Positions 25,863-34,053 of a stretch of 43,945 bases of DNA are shown one piece after another. Positions within the stretch are counted from its first letter, which is position 1. Every line of letters begins with the position of its first letter. The notes beneath the pieces are model-generated. The model was not told the DNA's origin. It did no database searches and saw nothing but the letters and a program-made list of their open reading frames with translations. Source of the DNA: Chloroflexota bacterium (GTDB lineage Bacteria; Chloroflexota; UBA6077; CF-72). The translations under genes and the position numbers were made by a program. Location: NCBI GenBank assembly GCA_019239775.1, contig JAFAZN010000504.1, positions 1-43,945 of the forward strand, read 5' to 3'.

Positions 25863-28615
25863 GCCGATGCCAGCAGCCCCGCCAGGTCTTGCTTGGCATC
25901 GAGAATGCCCGCCCAGAGATCCCCGACCTGGCGCAGCCGCTCGGGCGCCGTCAGGATCGTGAAATCCGTCGGGAACACGCCCCGCCCAACCTCCTCCCAG
26001 CGCAGCGGCATCGACACCGCCGCCCACGGCAACACGCGCGGCGAGTAAATCGACGCCAGGGTTTTGCCCCGGACGTTCTGGTTGTAATCGGCGAAGACCT
26101 TACCCCGCCGCTTGTCGACCGCCCATTCGATGGTCACCTCGCGTGGGTGCTGCTGCGCCAGCACACGTGCCAGCGTCTCGCTCACCGTGTGGGTGGCGTG
26201 ATAGTCCAGCGTGCGCTTGATCGGCACGTAGATGTGCAGGCCGGTGCGGCCGGTCGTTTTAACGAACGAGGCGAGACCCAGGCTGTCCAGCATCTCCTTG
26301 AGCCACAGCGCCACCTGCGAGGTCGCCGCGAACCCCTCGGGATGCAGCTCGGGTTCTTCCCCGCGCGCCTCTTTGCCCGAGTAGAGGTACGGATCGAGAT
26401 CGAAGACCACGAAATCCGGGTAGTTCAGGACGGACTGCTGCATGTTCTCGACGGATCCCGCAAAGGAAGTTGGCAAGCCGTCGGCATCGCCACTCGGGTC
26501 GACCCGCGAGTACCAGGTGTGCAGCTCGATATCCGCCAGCTGGCCTAGCCACAGCAGCGTGGCCAGGTTGTTCACGCGGAGGTACTCACCATCGCCCTTG
26601 TTCTGGTCCGAGTACAGCCAGGTGGTCTGAACGAATGGCGGCAACGGCCCCGTCTCGTAGTGCTTCTGGTAGAAGTGGCCGCCGCCGATACCGTTCGGGA
26701 AGCGCACCAGGGTCAGCGGCCGATCCTGCGTGTGCGGCAGGACGTACGGCGCGACCTTCGCGAAATACACAATGAGATCCCGCTTGGTGAGTGCTCGCTG
26801 TTGGGCGTGGGCAGGCCAAAAAACCTTGTTGAGGTTGCTGAAGGCGATCTCGTATCCATCCACCTCCAACGTGAGCTTCTCACCCGTGTGGTTCAACAAC
26901 GTTTCGACCAGTTCAGCCCCGGATTCCGCCCCACCATCGATCGGTTCCGACCGTGGTTCGCGCGCGGTCCGAGCGTTTGCCGCATGACGCGCGGGTGGGC
27001 TCAGAACCTCCACGTCCACCACGTCACGCGCAGCTTTGTCCTCTCGAATCCCGAGGAAGACTGGCGCCCGCAGGATGCCGTCGGACGTGCGCTCGGCGTA
27101 CTTGACCTGCGCCACGAGGTCAGGCTTCACCCAGGTGATGGGTCCCTCCGCCTTGCCCGGCCGTCGCCACATGCCGTACTTCGGCACCTCACCCTCAAAC
27201 GGACATTCATCGGTGACCAGCGCCTGCAGCCGTTCGTAGACCGCCTTCAGCGTGCGATCGTCGAATCCCGAGCCGGCGTGGCCAACGTACGTCAGCTTCG
27301 AGGCGCCATCACGGTAGTAACCAACGATCAATGACCCGAAGGTGTGGGCCCGCGACCCCGAGCCGACCGTATAGCCGCCGATCACGAACTCGTCGCTCTG
27401 CGTCGCTTTGACCTTGAGCCAGGAATCGCTGCGTCGACCAGGCTCGTAGCGGCTGTCGCGCCGTTTGGCCACGATGCCTTCGATGCCGGTGTTGCGCACT
27501 GCCTCGAAGAGGCCCAGCCCATCCTCTGCAAAGGTCTCGACGACGCGCAGCCGCCCGGTCGGGATCAGGCTGTTGCGCAGCAGCTCCTTGCGCTGCTCGA
27601 GCGGCACCCCGCGCAGGTCGAAGCCGTCTCGGTACAGTACGTCGAAGGCGTAGTACAGCAGGGTCGGTTTCGGCTCGCTCAGGCGATTCTGGAGCAGTTG
27701 AAACGAGGGCCGGCCGTTCTCGTCGACGGCCACGATCTCGCCGTCGAAAATCACCTCTCGATAGGGTTGACGCTGCAACGCCGCGACCAACCACGGGTAC
27801 TCGTTCGAACAGTCCAGACCTCGACGCGAGCTGAGGCGCACGTCGCGGCCCTCGACCGTGGCGATGACCCGATAGCCGTCCAATTTCGGCTCGAACAGCC
27901 AGTTCGGATTCGAAAACGCGCGCTCGGTCAGGGACGGCAGCATCGGCGAAATCTGGCGCGGCAGCGCCGACCTGCGCGCGCCCGTCGAACTCGCCGGGTC
28001 CAGCAGCAGCTGCGTTCCTCGGTGTGGCAGTCGACCTGCTCGGAGGTCCTCGATCGTGAGTCCGCTCAGCACCGACTGGTCTTCGAGCAGCACATCATGC
28101 GCGGCGTTGGCGAAGTTGTCGTCTTTTTTGATGAACAACCAGTTCTTGTCCTGGGTATGGACCAGCGTCCAGCCGCCGTGCAGTTTGTGACCCTGAAGGA
28201 AGACGCCGAGCTTGCCTTGCTCGATTCCGCGACGCACCAGCTTTTCTGCGCGTTCACGGTCGAAGCACGGTTCGCCGTGCTCCTCAGGCGCGTAGATGCC
28301 ACAGTCCCAGACGATGACTTCGCCGCCGCCGTACTCACCCCTGGGGATAACGCCTTCGAATGTGGCGTACTCCAGCGGGTGATCCTCGGTCTGGACTGCA
28401 AGCCGCCGTTCCCCGTGCGTATAGGAGGGACCGTTTGGGATCGGCCAGGACTTGAGCACCCCGTCGGCTTCGAGCCGAAAGTCGTAGTGCAGCCGCCGCG
28501 CAGCGTGCTTCTGCACCACAAACGTGAGCGGCCCACTACGCGGCTGCTCCTCCCGCGGCGCGGGCTCGGCCGTCTTGGCGAAGTCGCGCTTGGCGCGATA
28601 CTCGTCTAAGGCCAC
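25859..28615 (-). CDS. ligD: Multifunctional NHEJ ligase LigD (phosphoesterase-ligase-polymerase)
   Basis: Repairs double-strand breaks with Ku. The 918 residues run phosphoesterase (about 20-190; His37, His43 and His79 in QKHAARRLHYDF and TEDHPLEY), then ATP-dependent ligase (about 220-540; nucleotidyl Lys244 in FEPKLDGYR), then polymerase/primase (about 600-918). The polymerase has LTKRDLIVYFAKVAPYVLPH, FDLDP with catalytic Asp residues and SLGLASFVKTTGRTGLHIYVPI. Domain order in LigD proteins varies; the Pseudomonas type also has PE-LIG-POL. All three active sites look intact. The start is GTG at 28615, which lies inside a potential hairpin. ku lies 124 bases upstream on the same strand. 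Confidence 0.95.
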   Translation of the reverse strand: MALDEYRAKRDFAKTAEPAPREEQPRSGPLTFVVQKHAARRLHYDFRLEADGVLKSWPIPNGPSYTHGERRLAVQTEDHPLEYATFEGVIPRGEYGGGEVIVWDCGIYAPEEHGEPCFDRERAEKLVRRGIEQGKLGVFLQGHKLHGGWTLVHTQDKNWLFIKKDDNFANAAHDVLLEDQSVLSGLTIEDLRAGRLPHRGTQLLLDPASSTGARRSALPRQISPMLPSLTERAFSNPNWLFEPKLDGYRVIATVEGRDVRLSSRRGLDCSNEYPWLVAALQRQPYREVIFDGEIVAVDENGRPSFQLLQNRLSEPKPTLLYYAFDVLYRDGFDLRGVPLEQRKELLRNSLIPTGRLRVVETFAEDGLGLFEAVRNTGIEGIVAKRRDSRYEPGRRSDSWLKVKATQSDEFVIGGYTVGSGSRAHTFGSLIVGYYRDGASKLTYVGHAGSGFDDRTLKAVYERLQALVTDECPFEGEVPKYGMWRRPGKAEGPITWVKPDLVAQVKYAERTSDGILRAPVFLGIREDKAARDVVDVEVLSPPARHAANARTAREPRSEPIDGGAESGAELVETLLNHTGEKLTLEVDGYEIAFSNLNKVFWPAHAQQRALTKRDLIVYFAKVAPYVLPHTQDRPLTLVRFPNGIGGGHFYQKHYETGPLPPFVQTTWLYSDQNKGDGEYLRVNNLATLLWLGQLADIELHTWYSRVDPSGDADGLPTSFAGSVENMQQSVLNYPDFVVFDLDPYLYSGKEARGEEPELHPEGFAATSQVALWLKEMLDSLGLASFVKTTGRTGLHIYVPIKRTLDYHATHTVSETLARVLAQQHPREVTIEWAVDKRRGKVFADYNQNVRGKTLASIYSPRVLPWAAVSMPLRWEEVGRGVFPTDFTILTAPERLRQVGDLWAGILDAKQDLAGLLASA

Positions 28616-28634
28616 AACCGCTCAACCATTGTGG
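28612..28634 (-). promoter_or_regulatory. Hairpin enclosing the ligD start codon
   Basis: On the minus strand CCACAA (28634-28629) can pair with TTGTGG (28617-28612) over an 11-base loop, and the GTG start at 28615 is in the second arm. It could limit ligD translation. The stem is only 6 bp, so this is tentative. Confidence 0.3.
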
Positions 28635-28664
28635 GACTACCACCCGACGGATGTACCCGTGGGG

Positions 28665-28716
28665 TGACCACGTCCGTGGTTGGAAACAGTGCGGTGCAAC
28701 ACACCCGTGTGGTTGG
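28665..28716. promoter_or_regulatory. Two related palindromes in the ku-ligD gap
   Basis: CCACG-TC-CGTGG (28668-28679) and CACAC-CC-GTGTG (28700-28711) are each followed by the end of a GTGGTTGG repeat (28676-28683 and 28709-28716), with a period of 33 bases or about three turns. They look like tandem operator sites upstream of ligD, or paired RNA hairpins after ku. Confidence 0.38.
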
Positions 28717-28724
28717 GACTGTTT
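28684..28724 (-). terminator. Imperfect long hairpin after ku
   Basis: AAACAGT (28684-28690) and ACTGTTT (28718-28724) form a 7-bp outer stem. Inside, CAAC/ACAC pairs with GTGT/GTTG with one bulge. It begins 16 bases after the ku stop codon on the minus strand. It may end or attenuate ku transcription before ligD. Confidence 0.4.
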
Positions 28725-28739
28725 GGTGGCCCTTGGGCG

Positions 28740-29573
28740 TTAGAAGGCGACCGCCACTTCCTCTTGTGGCTCCTCTGGTTCCGTAGCCACTGGCGCACCG
28801 GGCTTGCCCTTCTTGGCCGCCTCCAGGCTCGCCTTGAGCGCTGCCATGAGATCGACCGTCTTCGGTAGCGGCGTCTCGGGAGCCGCGACGACCTCCTGCC
28901 CGTTGGCCTTGGCCTCGATCATCTCAAGCATCGCCGTCCTGTACTCGTCGTGGTACTTCTTGGGATCGAACGGCTCTTCGAGCATCTCGACCAGGCTCAG
29001 CGCCATCGTGAGCTCCTGCGGTGAAACGAGCACCTCGGGTTCGGCCTGCAGATCGGCCGTGCGGATCTCGTCCGGGTAGTACAGCGTCTCGAGCATAAGC
29101 GCGTTGTCGCCCGCGCGTAAAGCGCACAGGCTTTCCTTGTTGCGCAACGCGATTTTGCCAATCGCGACCACGTCCTTGGTCTTGAGTGCCCGCATCAAGA
29201 GCGCGTACGGCTTGCCGCCAATCTGTTCCGCCTCGAGGAAATAACTCCGCTCGAAATACACGGGGTCGATTTCGTCAGATTTGACGAAGGACGTCAGCTC
29301 GATGGTGTGCTTGCTCGGAACGGGCAGCGATTCGATGTCCTCGTCCGTGATTTCGATGTAGTTATCTTTGGTGAACTCGTAGGCGCGCACGACCTCGTCC
29401 TGGAAGACCTCGCGATCGTCGACAGGACACCAGCGCTTCTGCTTGAGCCGACTTTTGCACACCTTGTGCAGCGTGTTGAAGGCGAGATCTTTGCTTTCGG
29501 TGGCGCCAAACAGCTTGACAGGGATGCTGATCATCCCGAAAGTGATGGCGCCTTTCCAAATCGGTCGTGGCAT
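28740..29573 (-). CDS. ku: Ku, non-homologous end-joining DNA-end-binding protein
   Basis: Homodimeric ring that binds DNA ends and recruits LigD. The 277 residues begin PRPIWKGAITFGMISIPVKLF, the bacterial Ku signature, and the Ku core runs to about residue 200 (HKVCKSRLKQKRWCPVDDREV, TSFVKSDEIDPVYFERSYFLE). After that come the KYHDEYRTAMLEMIEAKANG helical segment and a Lys-then-Glu-rich tail (KKGKPGAPVA...EEPQEE). This tail is more acidic at its end than the usual basic Ku C-terminus. The ATG at 29573 has TAGACT 18 bases upstream as a possible -10. Confidence 0.95.
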   Translation of the reverse strand: MPRPIWKGAITFGMISIPVKLFGATESKDLAFNTLHKVCKSRLKQKRWCPVDDREVFQDEVVRAYEFTKDNYIEITDEDIESLPVPSKHTIELTSFVKSDEIDPVYFERSYFLEAEQIGGKPYALLMRALKTKDVVAIGKIALRNKESLCALRAGDNALMLETLYYPDEIRTADLQAEPEVLVSPQELTMALSLVEMLEEPFDPKKYHDEYRTAMLEMIEAKANGQEVVAAPETPLPKTVDLMAALKASLEAAKKGKPGAPVATEPEEPQEEVAVAF

Positions 29574-29617
29574 GTCAGTTTGAGGCCGGCGAGTCTAACA
29601 CGCCGGGCTCGCTCACC

Positions 29618-29965
29618 TCACGGGTCGAACACGCGTTTGAAGCCGACCGCGATCAGTAGTACCGACACCACCGCGATCACAGGCAGAAAGAACGCTGCCG
29701 GGTTTACCACCGGTACCTGGATCAGCACCCCTTTCGGTGGCGGAGGTGGCGGAGGCAGTCCAGAGGGCAAGGCGCCGGTGTAAATGCCGTACACCACGAG
29801 CAAACCGACGAGCCCGAGCACCACGACGCCGACCCCCTGCAGCCGCTCCTCCAGCTGCCAGCCAGCGCGGTAGCCGACCGGTTTTCGTTCACGCTCGAGC
29901 GGCGGCAGGTCGGAGCGGTACTCCGGCTCGCCCGGAAACCGGACGCTAGATAGCCGCGATGCCAC
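29618..29965 (-). CDS. Small two-helix membrane protein, function unknown
   Basis: I do not recognise this 115-residue protein. It has a polar N-terminus (about 1-40), a hydrophobic helix (about 44-66, GVGVVVLGLVGLLVVYGIY), a run of seven prolines (about 71-78), a second helix (about 88-108) and a short basic end. The GTG start at 29965 lies 20 bases inside the glycosyltransferase gene, so translation is probably coupled. A two-helix partner next to a polyprenyl-glycan type glycosyltransferase could be an anchor or assembly factor, which is inference from position. Confidence 0.6.
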   Translation of the reverse strand: MASRLSSVRFPGEPEYRSDLPPLERERKPVGYRAGWQLEERLQGVGVVVLGLVGLLVVYGIYTGALPSGLPPPPPPPKGVLIQVPVVNPAAFFLPVIAVVSVLLIAVGFKRVFDP

Positions 29966-30728
29966 GTCCGCCGCCCATCCTGTCGCGTGCGCGTGGGTCC
30001 GCCTGCAGCTCGCTATCCAGGTTGCGCCAGAGGCGGAACAGTTCGACGAAGGCGCGCACGATCACATCCGGGCGCGCGCCCGTGGGGCTGCCCGCCGTGC
30101 GCGGCAGGTGACTGACCGGCAGCTCTTTGACCCGAAATCCAAGGCGCCGCGTCTTGATCAGGAACTCCGCCGAGAATGTCGCGCCCCGGGCGTGCACGGT
30201 CATGCTCTCCCAGACACGCCGTCGAAACAGTTTGAACGCACAGTCCACGTCGCGCGCCGTATAGCCGAAGAGGCTATTCACCAGCAGTTTCCAGCCCAGC
30301 GCATTCAGCTTGCGCATTGGTGGATCGGCGCGGTTGCGCCGCCAGCCGATGACCAGGTCTGTCTGGGCGTCCATCGCTGGCAGAAACTGGCTCAGCTCCG
30401 TCACGTCGAACTGTTTGTCGCCGTCGGTCATGAAGATCAGCTCTTTGCGCGCGGCGTCGAAGCCGCTGGCAAGGGCCGCGCCGTAGCCGTAGTTGACCGG
30501 GTGCGTAACCACACGCAAGTTCAGTCCGGGCTCCTGTGCTTCCAGAGCCGCTAGTACCTCGCCGGTCCGATCGCGCGAACCGTCGTTGGTCACGATGACC
30601 TCATACTCCGTGGTCAGGCTTGAGAGCACACCGGCCACATGCCGCACGGTACGCTCGATGATCGCCTCCTCGTTGTACGCAGGGAGCACCGCCGAGATAC
30701 TCAACCCCGACCCCGACGTTGAGGCCAT
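29946..30728 (-). CDS. Family 2 glycosyltransferase, polyprenol-phosphate mannose/glucose synthase-like
   Basis: A 260-residue GT-A enzyme that probably moves a hexose from a nucleotide sugar to a polyprenyl phosphate at the inner face of the membrane. Motifs are SAVLPAYNEEAIIERTV near the start, VTNDGSRDRTGEVL, the metal-binding D-x-D in FMTDGDKQFD, and the acceptor-side DVDCAFKLFRR. No C-terminal membrane helix is present; the small protein downstream could provide an anchor. I start at the ATG at 30728. The longer frame adds 32 residues without similarity and would cross the divergent neighbour. TACAAT stands 7 bases before this ATG. Confidence 0.88.
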   Translation of the reverse strand: MASTSGSGLSISAVLPAYNEEAIIERTVRHVAGVLSSLTTEYEVIVTNDGSRDRTGEVLAALEAQEPGLNLRVVTHPVNYGYGAALASGFDAARKELIFMTDGDKQFDVTELSQFLPAMDAQTDLVIGWRRNRADPPMRKLNALGWKLLVNSLFGYTARDVDCAFKLFRRRVWESMTVHARGATFSAEFLIKTRRLGFRVKELPVSHLPRTAGSPTGARPDVIVRAFVELFRLWRNLDSELQADPRARDRMGGGRGIAAI

Positions 30729-30735
30729 TCTGCAA

Positions 30736-30745
30736 ATTGTACCGT
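30736..30745. promoter_or_regulatory. Overlapping opposed -10 elements of two divergent genes
   Basis: The 22-base gap 30729-30750 holds TACAAT on the minus strand (30741-30736) for the glycosyltransferase and TACCGT on the plus strand (30740-30745) for the nucleotidyltransferase. They share two base pairs. The distances to the start codons are 7 and 5 bases, so both mRNAs would be leaderless. Confidence 0.42.
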
Positions 30746-30750
30746 TTGAC

Positions 30751-31212
30751 ATGCCCGGCCCTGTCCTAGATCTGAACACGTTACTGGCCAGGCTCACGCC
30801 AGATCTGCGTGTCGTGCTGACCAATGGCGTCTTCGATCTTCTGCACGTCGGTCATCTGCGCTACTTACGTCGTGCGCGCGAATTGGGCGACGTGCTCGTG
30901 GTGGGCGTGAACGCAGATGGCACCGTTCACAAACCAGGCCGTCCGCTCATCCCCGACTTCGAACGAGCAGAGTTGGTCGCCGCGCTCGAACCCGTGGACT
31001 ACGTGGTCATCTTCGGCGAAGACACCGCCGATGAGCTACTGCGCGCCGTGCGTCCGAGCATCTATGCCAAAGGCGCCGACTACTCGGAAGCATCGTTGCC
31101 CGAGGCCGTCACTGCCCATGCGATAGGCGCCCAGGTGGTGCTTTTGCCGCTCACCGACCAGAGGTCATCGTCGCGGATGATCCGTATGCTCGAAGAAATC
31201 CGCCAAGATTAG
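30751..31212 (+). CDS. Cytidylyltransferase-fold enzyme, HldE-C/RfaE2-like
   Basis: A 153-residue nucleotidyltransferase resembling the adenylyltransferase half of HldE (ADP-glycero-manno-heptose synthesis). It has VLTNGVFDLLHVGHLRYLRRAR with the HxGH motif, NADGTVHKPGRPLIP, and a C-terminal TDQRSSSRMI equivalent to the second nucleotide motif. The kinase half is absent, though a PfkB-family kinase lies at 34756-35640. With the glycosyltransferase next door this may serve an envelope glycan. I start at the ATG at 30751. The upstream frame runs antisense through the neighbour. Its 3' end overlaps parB by 4 bases. Confidence 0.85.
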   Translation: MPGPVLDLNTLLARLTPDLRVVLTNGVFDLLHVGHLRYLRRARELGDVLVVGVNADGTVHKPGRPLIPDFERAELVAALEPVDYVVIFGEDTADELLRAVRPSIYAKGADYSEASLPEAVTAHAIGAQVVLLPLTDQRSSSRMIRMLEEIRQD

Positions 31213-32054
31213 GTGCGGTCGCGGACGATCGCTTCGTACAGCCCCTGCAGCTCCTCGTCCGAGAAAAACGTGATGACCAGCCGCCCGCCGCGGCGACCCT
31301 TCAGCAGTCGCACACGCGTTCCGAGCGCTTGCCGGAAGGCATCCTCTAGCCGCTCCACGTCAGGGTCCGCGCGCGTCTCTGCGGCCGTCCGAGTTACCGG
31401 CCCCTCGTTCAGCCGTCGCGCAAACGCCTCCGTCTCGCGCACGCTCAGGCGATCCGCCAGCACACGCTCCAACACTTGCAGGCGCGCGGGCTCCTCGTTG
31501 GCCATCAAGATCGCGCGTGCGTGTCCTTCAGTGATGGACCCATCTCCCAAAGCCTCCCGCACCGCTTCGGGTAGCTGCAGCAGCCGTAGCGTGTTGGTAA
31601 TCGATACGCGCGACTTGCCGATGCGCTGGCCCAGCTGCTCCTGGGTCAATCCGTGCTCATCGAGCAACGCCCGAAACGCGTGCGCCTCCTCCAATGGGTT
31701 CAGATCGCGCCGCTGAATGTTTTCCACCAGCGCCAGCTCCAGGCTGGCCTGCGGCGTGGCTTCTTTGACCATCGCCGGTACGGTGGCCATACCGGCTTTC
31801 TTCACGGCGCGCCATCGCCGCTCGCCCGTGATCAGTTGGTACGTCCCGTCAGATTGTTGGCTGACCAGGACCGGTTGGAGCACACCGTGTTCGCGAATGG
31901 ACTGCGCCAGGCCGTCGAGCTCCTCCTCGTCGAAGTTCGTGCGCGGCTGCCAGGGATTCGGTCTGATCGCGTCCACAGGCACTTCGCGGAGGCCGACCGT
32001 GCCGGCGCGCGGGATGAGCGCGCCGAGGCCTCGCCCTAGCCCGCGTTCGCTCAT
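31209..32054 (-). CDS. parB: Chromosome partitioning protein ParB
   Basis: A CTP-dependent clamp that loads at parS sites and recruits SMC. The 281 residues open with RGLGRGLGALIP, the ParA-stimulating N-terminal tail. Then comes the CTP-binding domain with ITGERRWRAVKKAG and ENIQRRDLNPLEEA, and a helix-turn-helix (LTQEQLGQRIGKSRVSITNTLRLLQLP, about 135-165). A C-terminal dimerisation region follows (RGGRLVITFFSDEELQGLYEAI). The start overlaps the parA stop as ATGA. I found no perfect parS by eye in this window; one half-site-like sequence lies at 40247-40262. Confidence 0.95.
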   Translation of the reverse strand: MSERGLGRGLGALIPRAGTVGLREVPVDAIRPNPWQPRTNFDEEELDGLAQSIREHGVLQPVLVSQQSDGTYQLITGERRWRAVKKAGMATVPAMVKEATPQASLELALVENIQRRDLNPLEEAHAFRALLDEHGLTQEQLGQRIGKSRVSITNTLRLLQLPEAVREALGDGSITEGHARAILMANEEPARLQVLERVLADRLSVRETEAFARRLNEGPVTRTAAETRADPDVERLEDAFRQALGTRVRLLKGRRGGRLVITFFSDEELQGLYEAIVRDRT

Positions 32055-32833
32055 CGCCGAAGCAGTCCGCGTTCGATGAGCTCCTGGGCGAGGTCAGCGT
32101 AGGCGCTCGCGCCGCGTGAGGTCGGCTCGTATTCGAGCACTGGCTTGCCATATGAGGGCGCCTCGCTCAGTCGCACGCTGCGCGGGATGACCGTCTGAAA
32201 CGTGCGATCGGGAAAGTGGCGGCGCACCTCGTCAACCACTTGCGGCGAGAGGCGCGTGCGCGGGTCGTACATCGTCATCAGCATGCCCAGCAGCTCGAGC
32301 CGCGGGTTCAGGGTAGCGCGGACTAGCTCGATCGTCTCCATCAGCTGCGCGACACCTTCGAGGGCCAGATACTCGCACTGCACGGGTGCGAGCAACAGAT
32401 CGGCCGCGACCAAGGCGTTCAAAGTCAGGATCCCCAGCGAGGGCGGTGTGTCCACGATGACGACGTCGTACTGTTTGACGGATTCAAGCTCTCGCAGCGC
32501 GTTCTTGAGACGCCGCTCGCGATCCGGCAAGTCGACCAGCTCCACTTGCGCACCAGCCAGCGCGCGGCTGGCCGGCGCCAGATCCAGTTGCGACCGACCG
32601 CTCCCGACCACAACAGCGCCAAGCGGTGCCTGGCCAATCAGCGCATCGTACGTCGAGAGCTCAACGCCATTCGGGTCCAGCCCCAATGAGCTGGTGGCAT
32701 TGGCCTGCGGATCGAGATCCACGAGCAGCACCCGCACTCCCAATGCCAGATACGCCGCCACATTGACGGCCGTGGTCGTCTTGCCCACCCCGCCCTTCTG
32801 ATTGGCCACCGCGAGGATCTTCGCGCCGCTCAC
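32051..32833 (-). CDS. parA: Chromosome partitioning ATPase ParA (Soj)
   Basis: A Walker-type ATPase that binds DNA nonspecifically and moves ParB-parS complexes. Family motifs are the deviant Walker A ILAVANQKGGVGKTTTAVN near the N-terminus, LLVDLDPQANATSSLG (Walker A'), VIVDTPPSLGILTLNAL (Walker B) and PRSVRLSEAPSYGKP. I place the start at the GTG at 32833, as the family begins close to ILAVANQKGG. A GTG at 32887 would add 18 residues without similarity. Co-transcribed with parB in the canonical order, near jag, yidC, yidD, rnpA and rpmH. Confidence 0.94.
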   Translation of the reverse strand: MSGAKILAVANQKGGVGKTTTAVNVAAYLALGVRVLLVDLDPQANATSSLGLDPNGVELSTYDALIGQAPLGAVVVGSGRSQLDLAPASRALAGAQVELVDLPDRERRLKNALRELESVKQYDVVIVDTPPSLGILTLNALVAADLLLAPVQCEYLALEGVAQLMETIELVRATLNPRLELLGMLMTMYDPRTRLSPQVVDEVRRHFPDRTFQTVIPRSVRLSEAPSYGKPVLEYEPTSRGASAYADLAQELIERGLLRR

Positions 32834-32902
32834 GTCACAACTGACGATAGCCGGGTCAGAGGCGCCGCGCACGATGCCCCCGACCACGCGAACACAGACG
32901 CC

Positions 32903-34048
32903 TCAGTTGGCGATCTTGGCCTCGACTGCCGCGACCGGTTCGGGTTGGATCGCGCGCACCGTGAAGGACGTGACCGTAACCTGGGCATAGTCAGTCCAGA
33001 CGCCAAGGACTCGATCCTTCAGATCCTGATTCGTGGTGACATTCGCACCGGCTAGGCCGTCCATGCTGAAGGTGATCCTGCTTGCATGGACGTCCAGTCG
33101 GAAGGTGTGCGGATCCGACAGCGGCGTACGATTGGTCACCGTCGCCGTACCTGGTGCCTGCTGAACACCGTTGTGTACGTCGCCAAAACCAGCAAAGACC
33201 CGCGTTTCCGTGCCGCCGGCAGCATCCACGCCTCCGTAGTACACGTCCGCGGTTGTGCTCTCCTCTGCCACGAAGATGCCGTAAGCGCCGGCGGTCAGGA
33301 ATCCGTTGCTCTCGATCCGTGACTCAATTGTGTAGTCGCTAACTGGAGGTCGGTAAGGCGCAAACAGGCGGGTTGTGCCAGTTTGAACGCTGGTCAATTG
33401 ACCCGGCGACCACACCCATGTGCTGCGATCCCACGTGAAGTCGTCCGCACTGTTTGTCCAGTCGGGTTCGTAGAGCGTTTTACTGACCACGGTGGCGGTG
33501 GGTTGAGGGCGTTGAGTCTCAACAACTGGCGGGGTTGCCACGACCGCTGGTGCCGGGGTCGCATCCGCGGGGACAGAGGTTGCACCGAGCGTGGGCGTGA
33601 AGCGCGCGTCGAGTTGGCGTGACACCGCCGGCACGCTGAGCAGCAACGCCCATGTGAACGCGATTACGAGCGCCGACCTTGAGAGAATGCCTCTCAATGA
33701 GCCGCGTCCGGGTTCAACAAACATCGGGATGAGCGGGGTGGAGTTCGCCACGAACGCAGCAAAAGCAACGACGAGGGAAAACGCGCCCACATACCCAGCA
33801 GCTTGGGCAATGACATACACCAGCAGCCCGGTCAGCAGCGCTGCTGCACTTTGCACGGGAATCATCGGACTTGCACGGGAACGTCTGACTGCGCGGCGAA
33901 CACTCGACCGCGTGGCGACCGCCCTCAGCGTCTGCTGGCGTAGTGCGAAGTCGCGAATCGGATCCAGAATGGGAACGCGGTTTACGTACAAATGCAGCCC
34001 AAACGGGATCAGCGCGCTGGCCAGAACCAACAATGCGATAGGCAGCAC
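32903..34048 (-). CDS. Membrane protein with a Pro/Thr linker and a C-terminal lectin/glucanase-like domain, function unknown
   Basis: I do not recognise the whole protein (381 residues). Hydrophobic segments lie at about 2-20, 66-84, 85-107 and 123-141. A Pro/Thr/Ala-rich linker (about 150-190) leads to a beta-rich domain (about 190-375). Its pattern includes YEPDWTNSADDFTWDRSTWVWSPGQL, SDYTIESRIES, GAYGIFVAE and PHTFRLDVHASRITFSMDG. This is like the concanavalin A-type jelly-roll domains appended to secreted and sensor proteins. The beta domain should face outward. The GTG at 34048 follows the upstream stop by 5 bases and has an AAGGTGGGG Shine-Dalgarno. It lies in a lower-GC stretch between parA and pfkB. 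Confidence 0.72.
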   Translation of the reverse strand: MLPIALLVLASALIPFGLHLYVNRVPILDPIRDFALRQQTLRAVATRSSVRRAVRRSRASPMIPVQSAAALLTGLLVYVIAQAAGYVGAFSLVVAFAAFVANSTPLIPMFVEPGRGSLRGILSRSALVIAFTWALLLSVPAVSRQLDARFTPTLGATSVPADATPAPAVVATPPVVETQRPQPTATVVSKTLYEPDWTNSADDFTWDRSTWVWSPGQLTSVQTGTTRLFAPYRPPVSDYTIESRIESNGFLTAGAYGIFVAEESTTADVYYGGVDAAGGTETRVFAGFGDVHNGVQQAPGTATVTNRTPLSDPHTFRLDVHASRITFSMDGLAGANVTTNQDLKDRVLGVWTDYAQVTVTSFTVRAIQPEPVAAVEAKIAN

Positions 34049-34053
34049 GGCGG

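Noticed and set aside
31970-31985. DnaA-box-like GCGTCCACA within parB
   Set aside because: It is a single 7 of 9 match in coding sequence with no second box nearby, at the frequency expected by chance.
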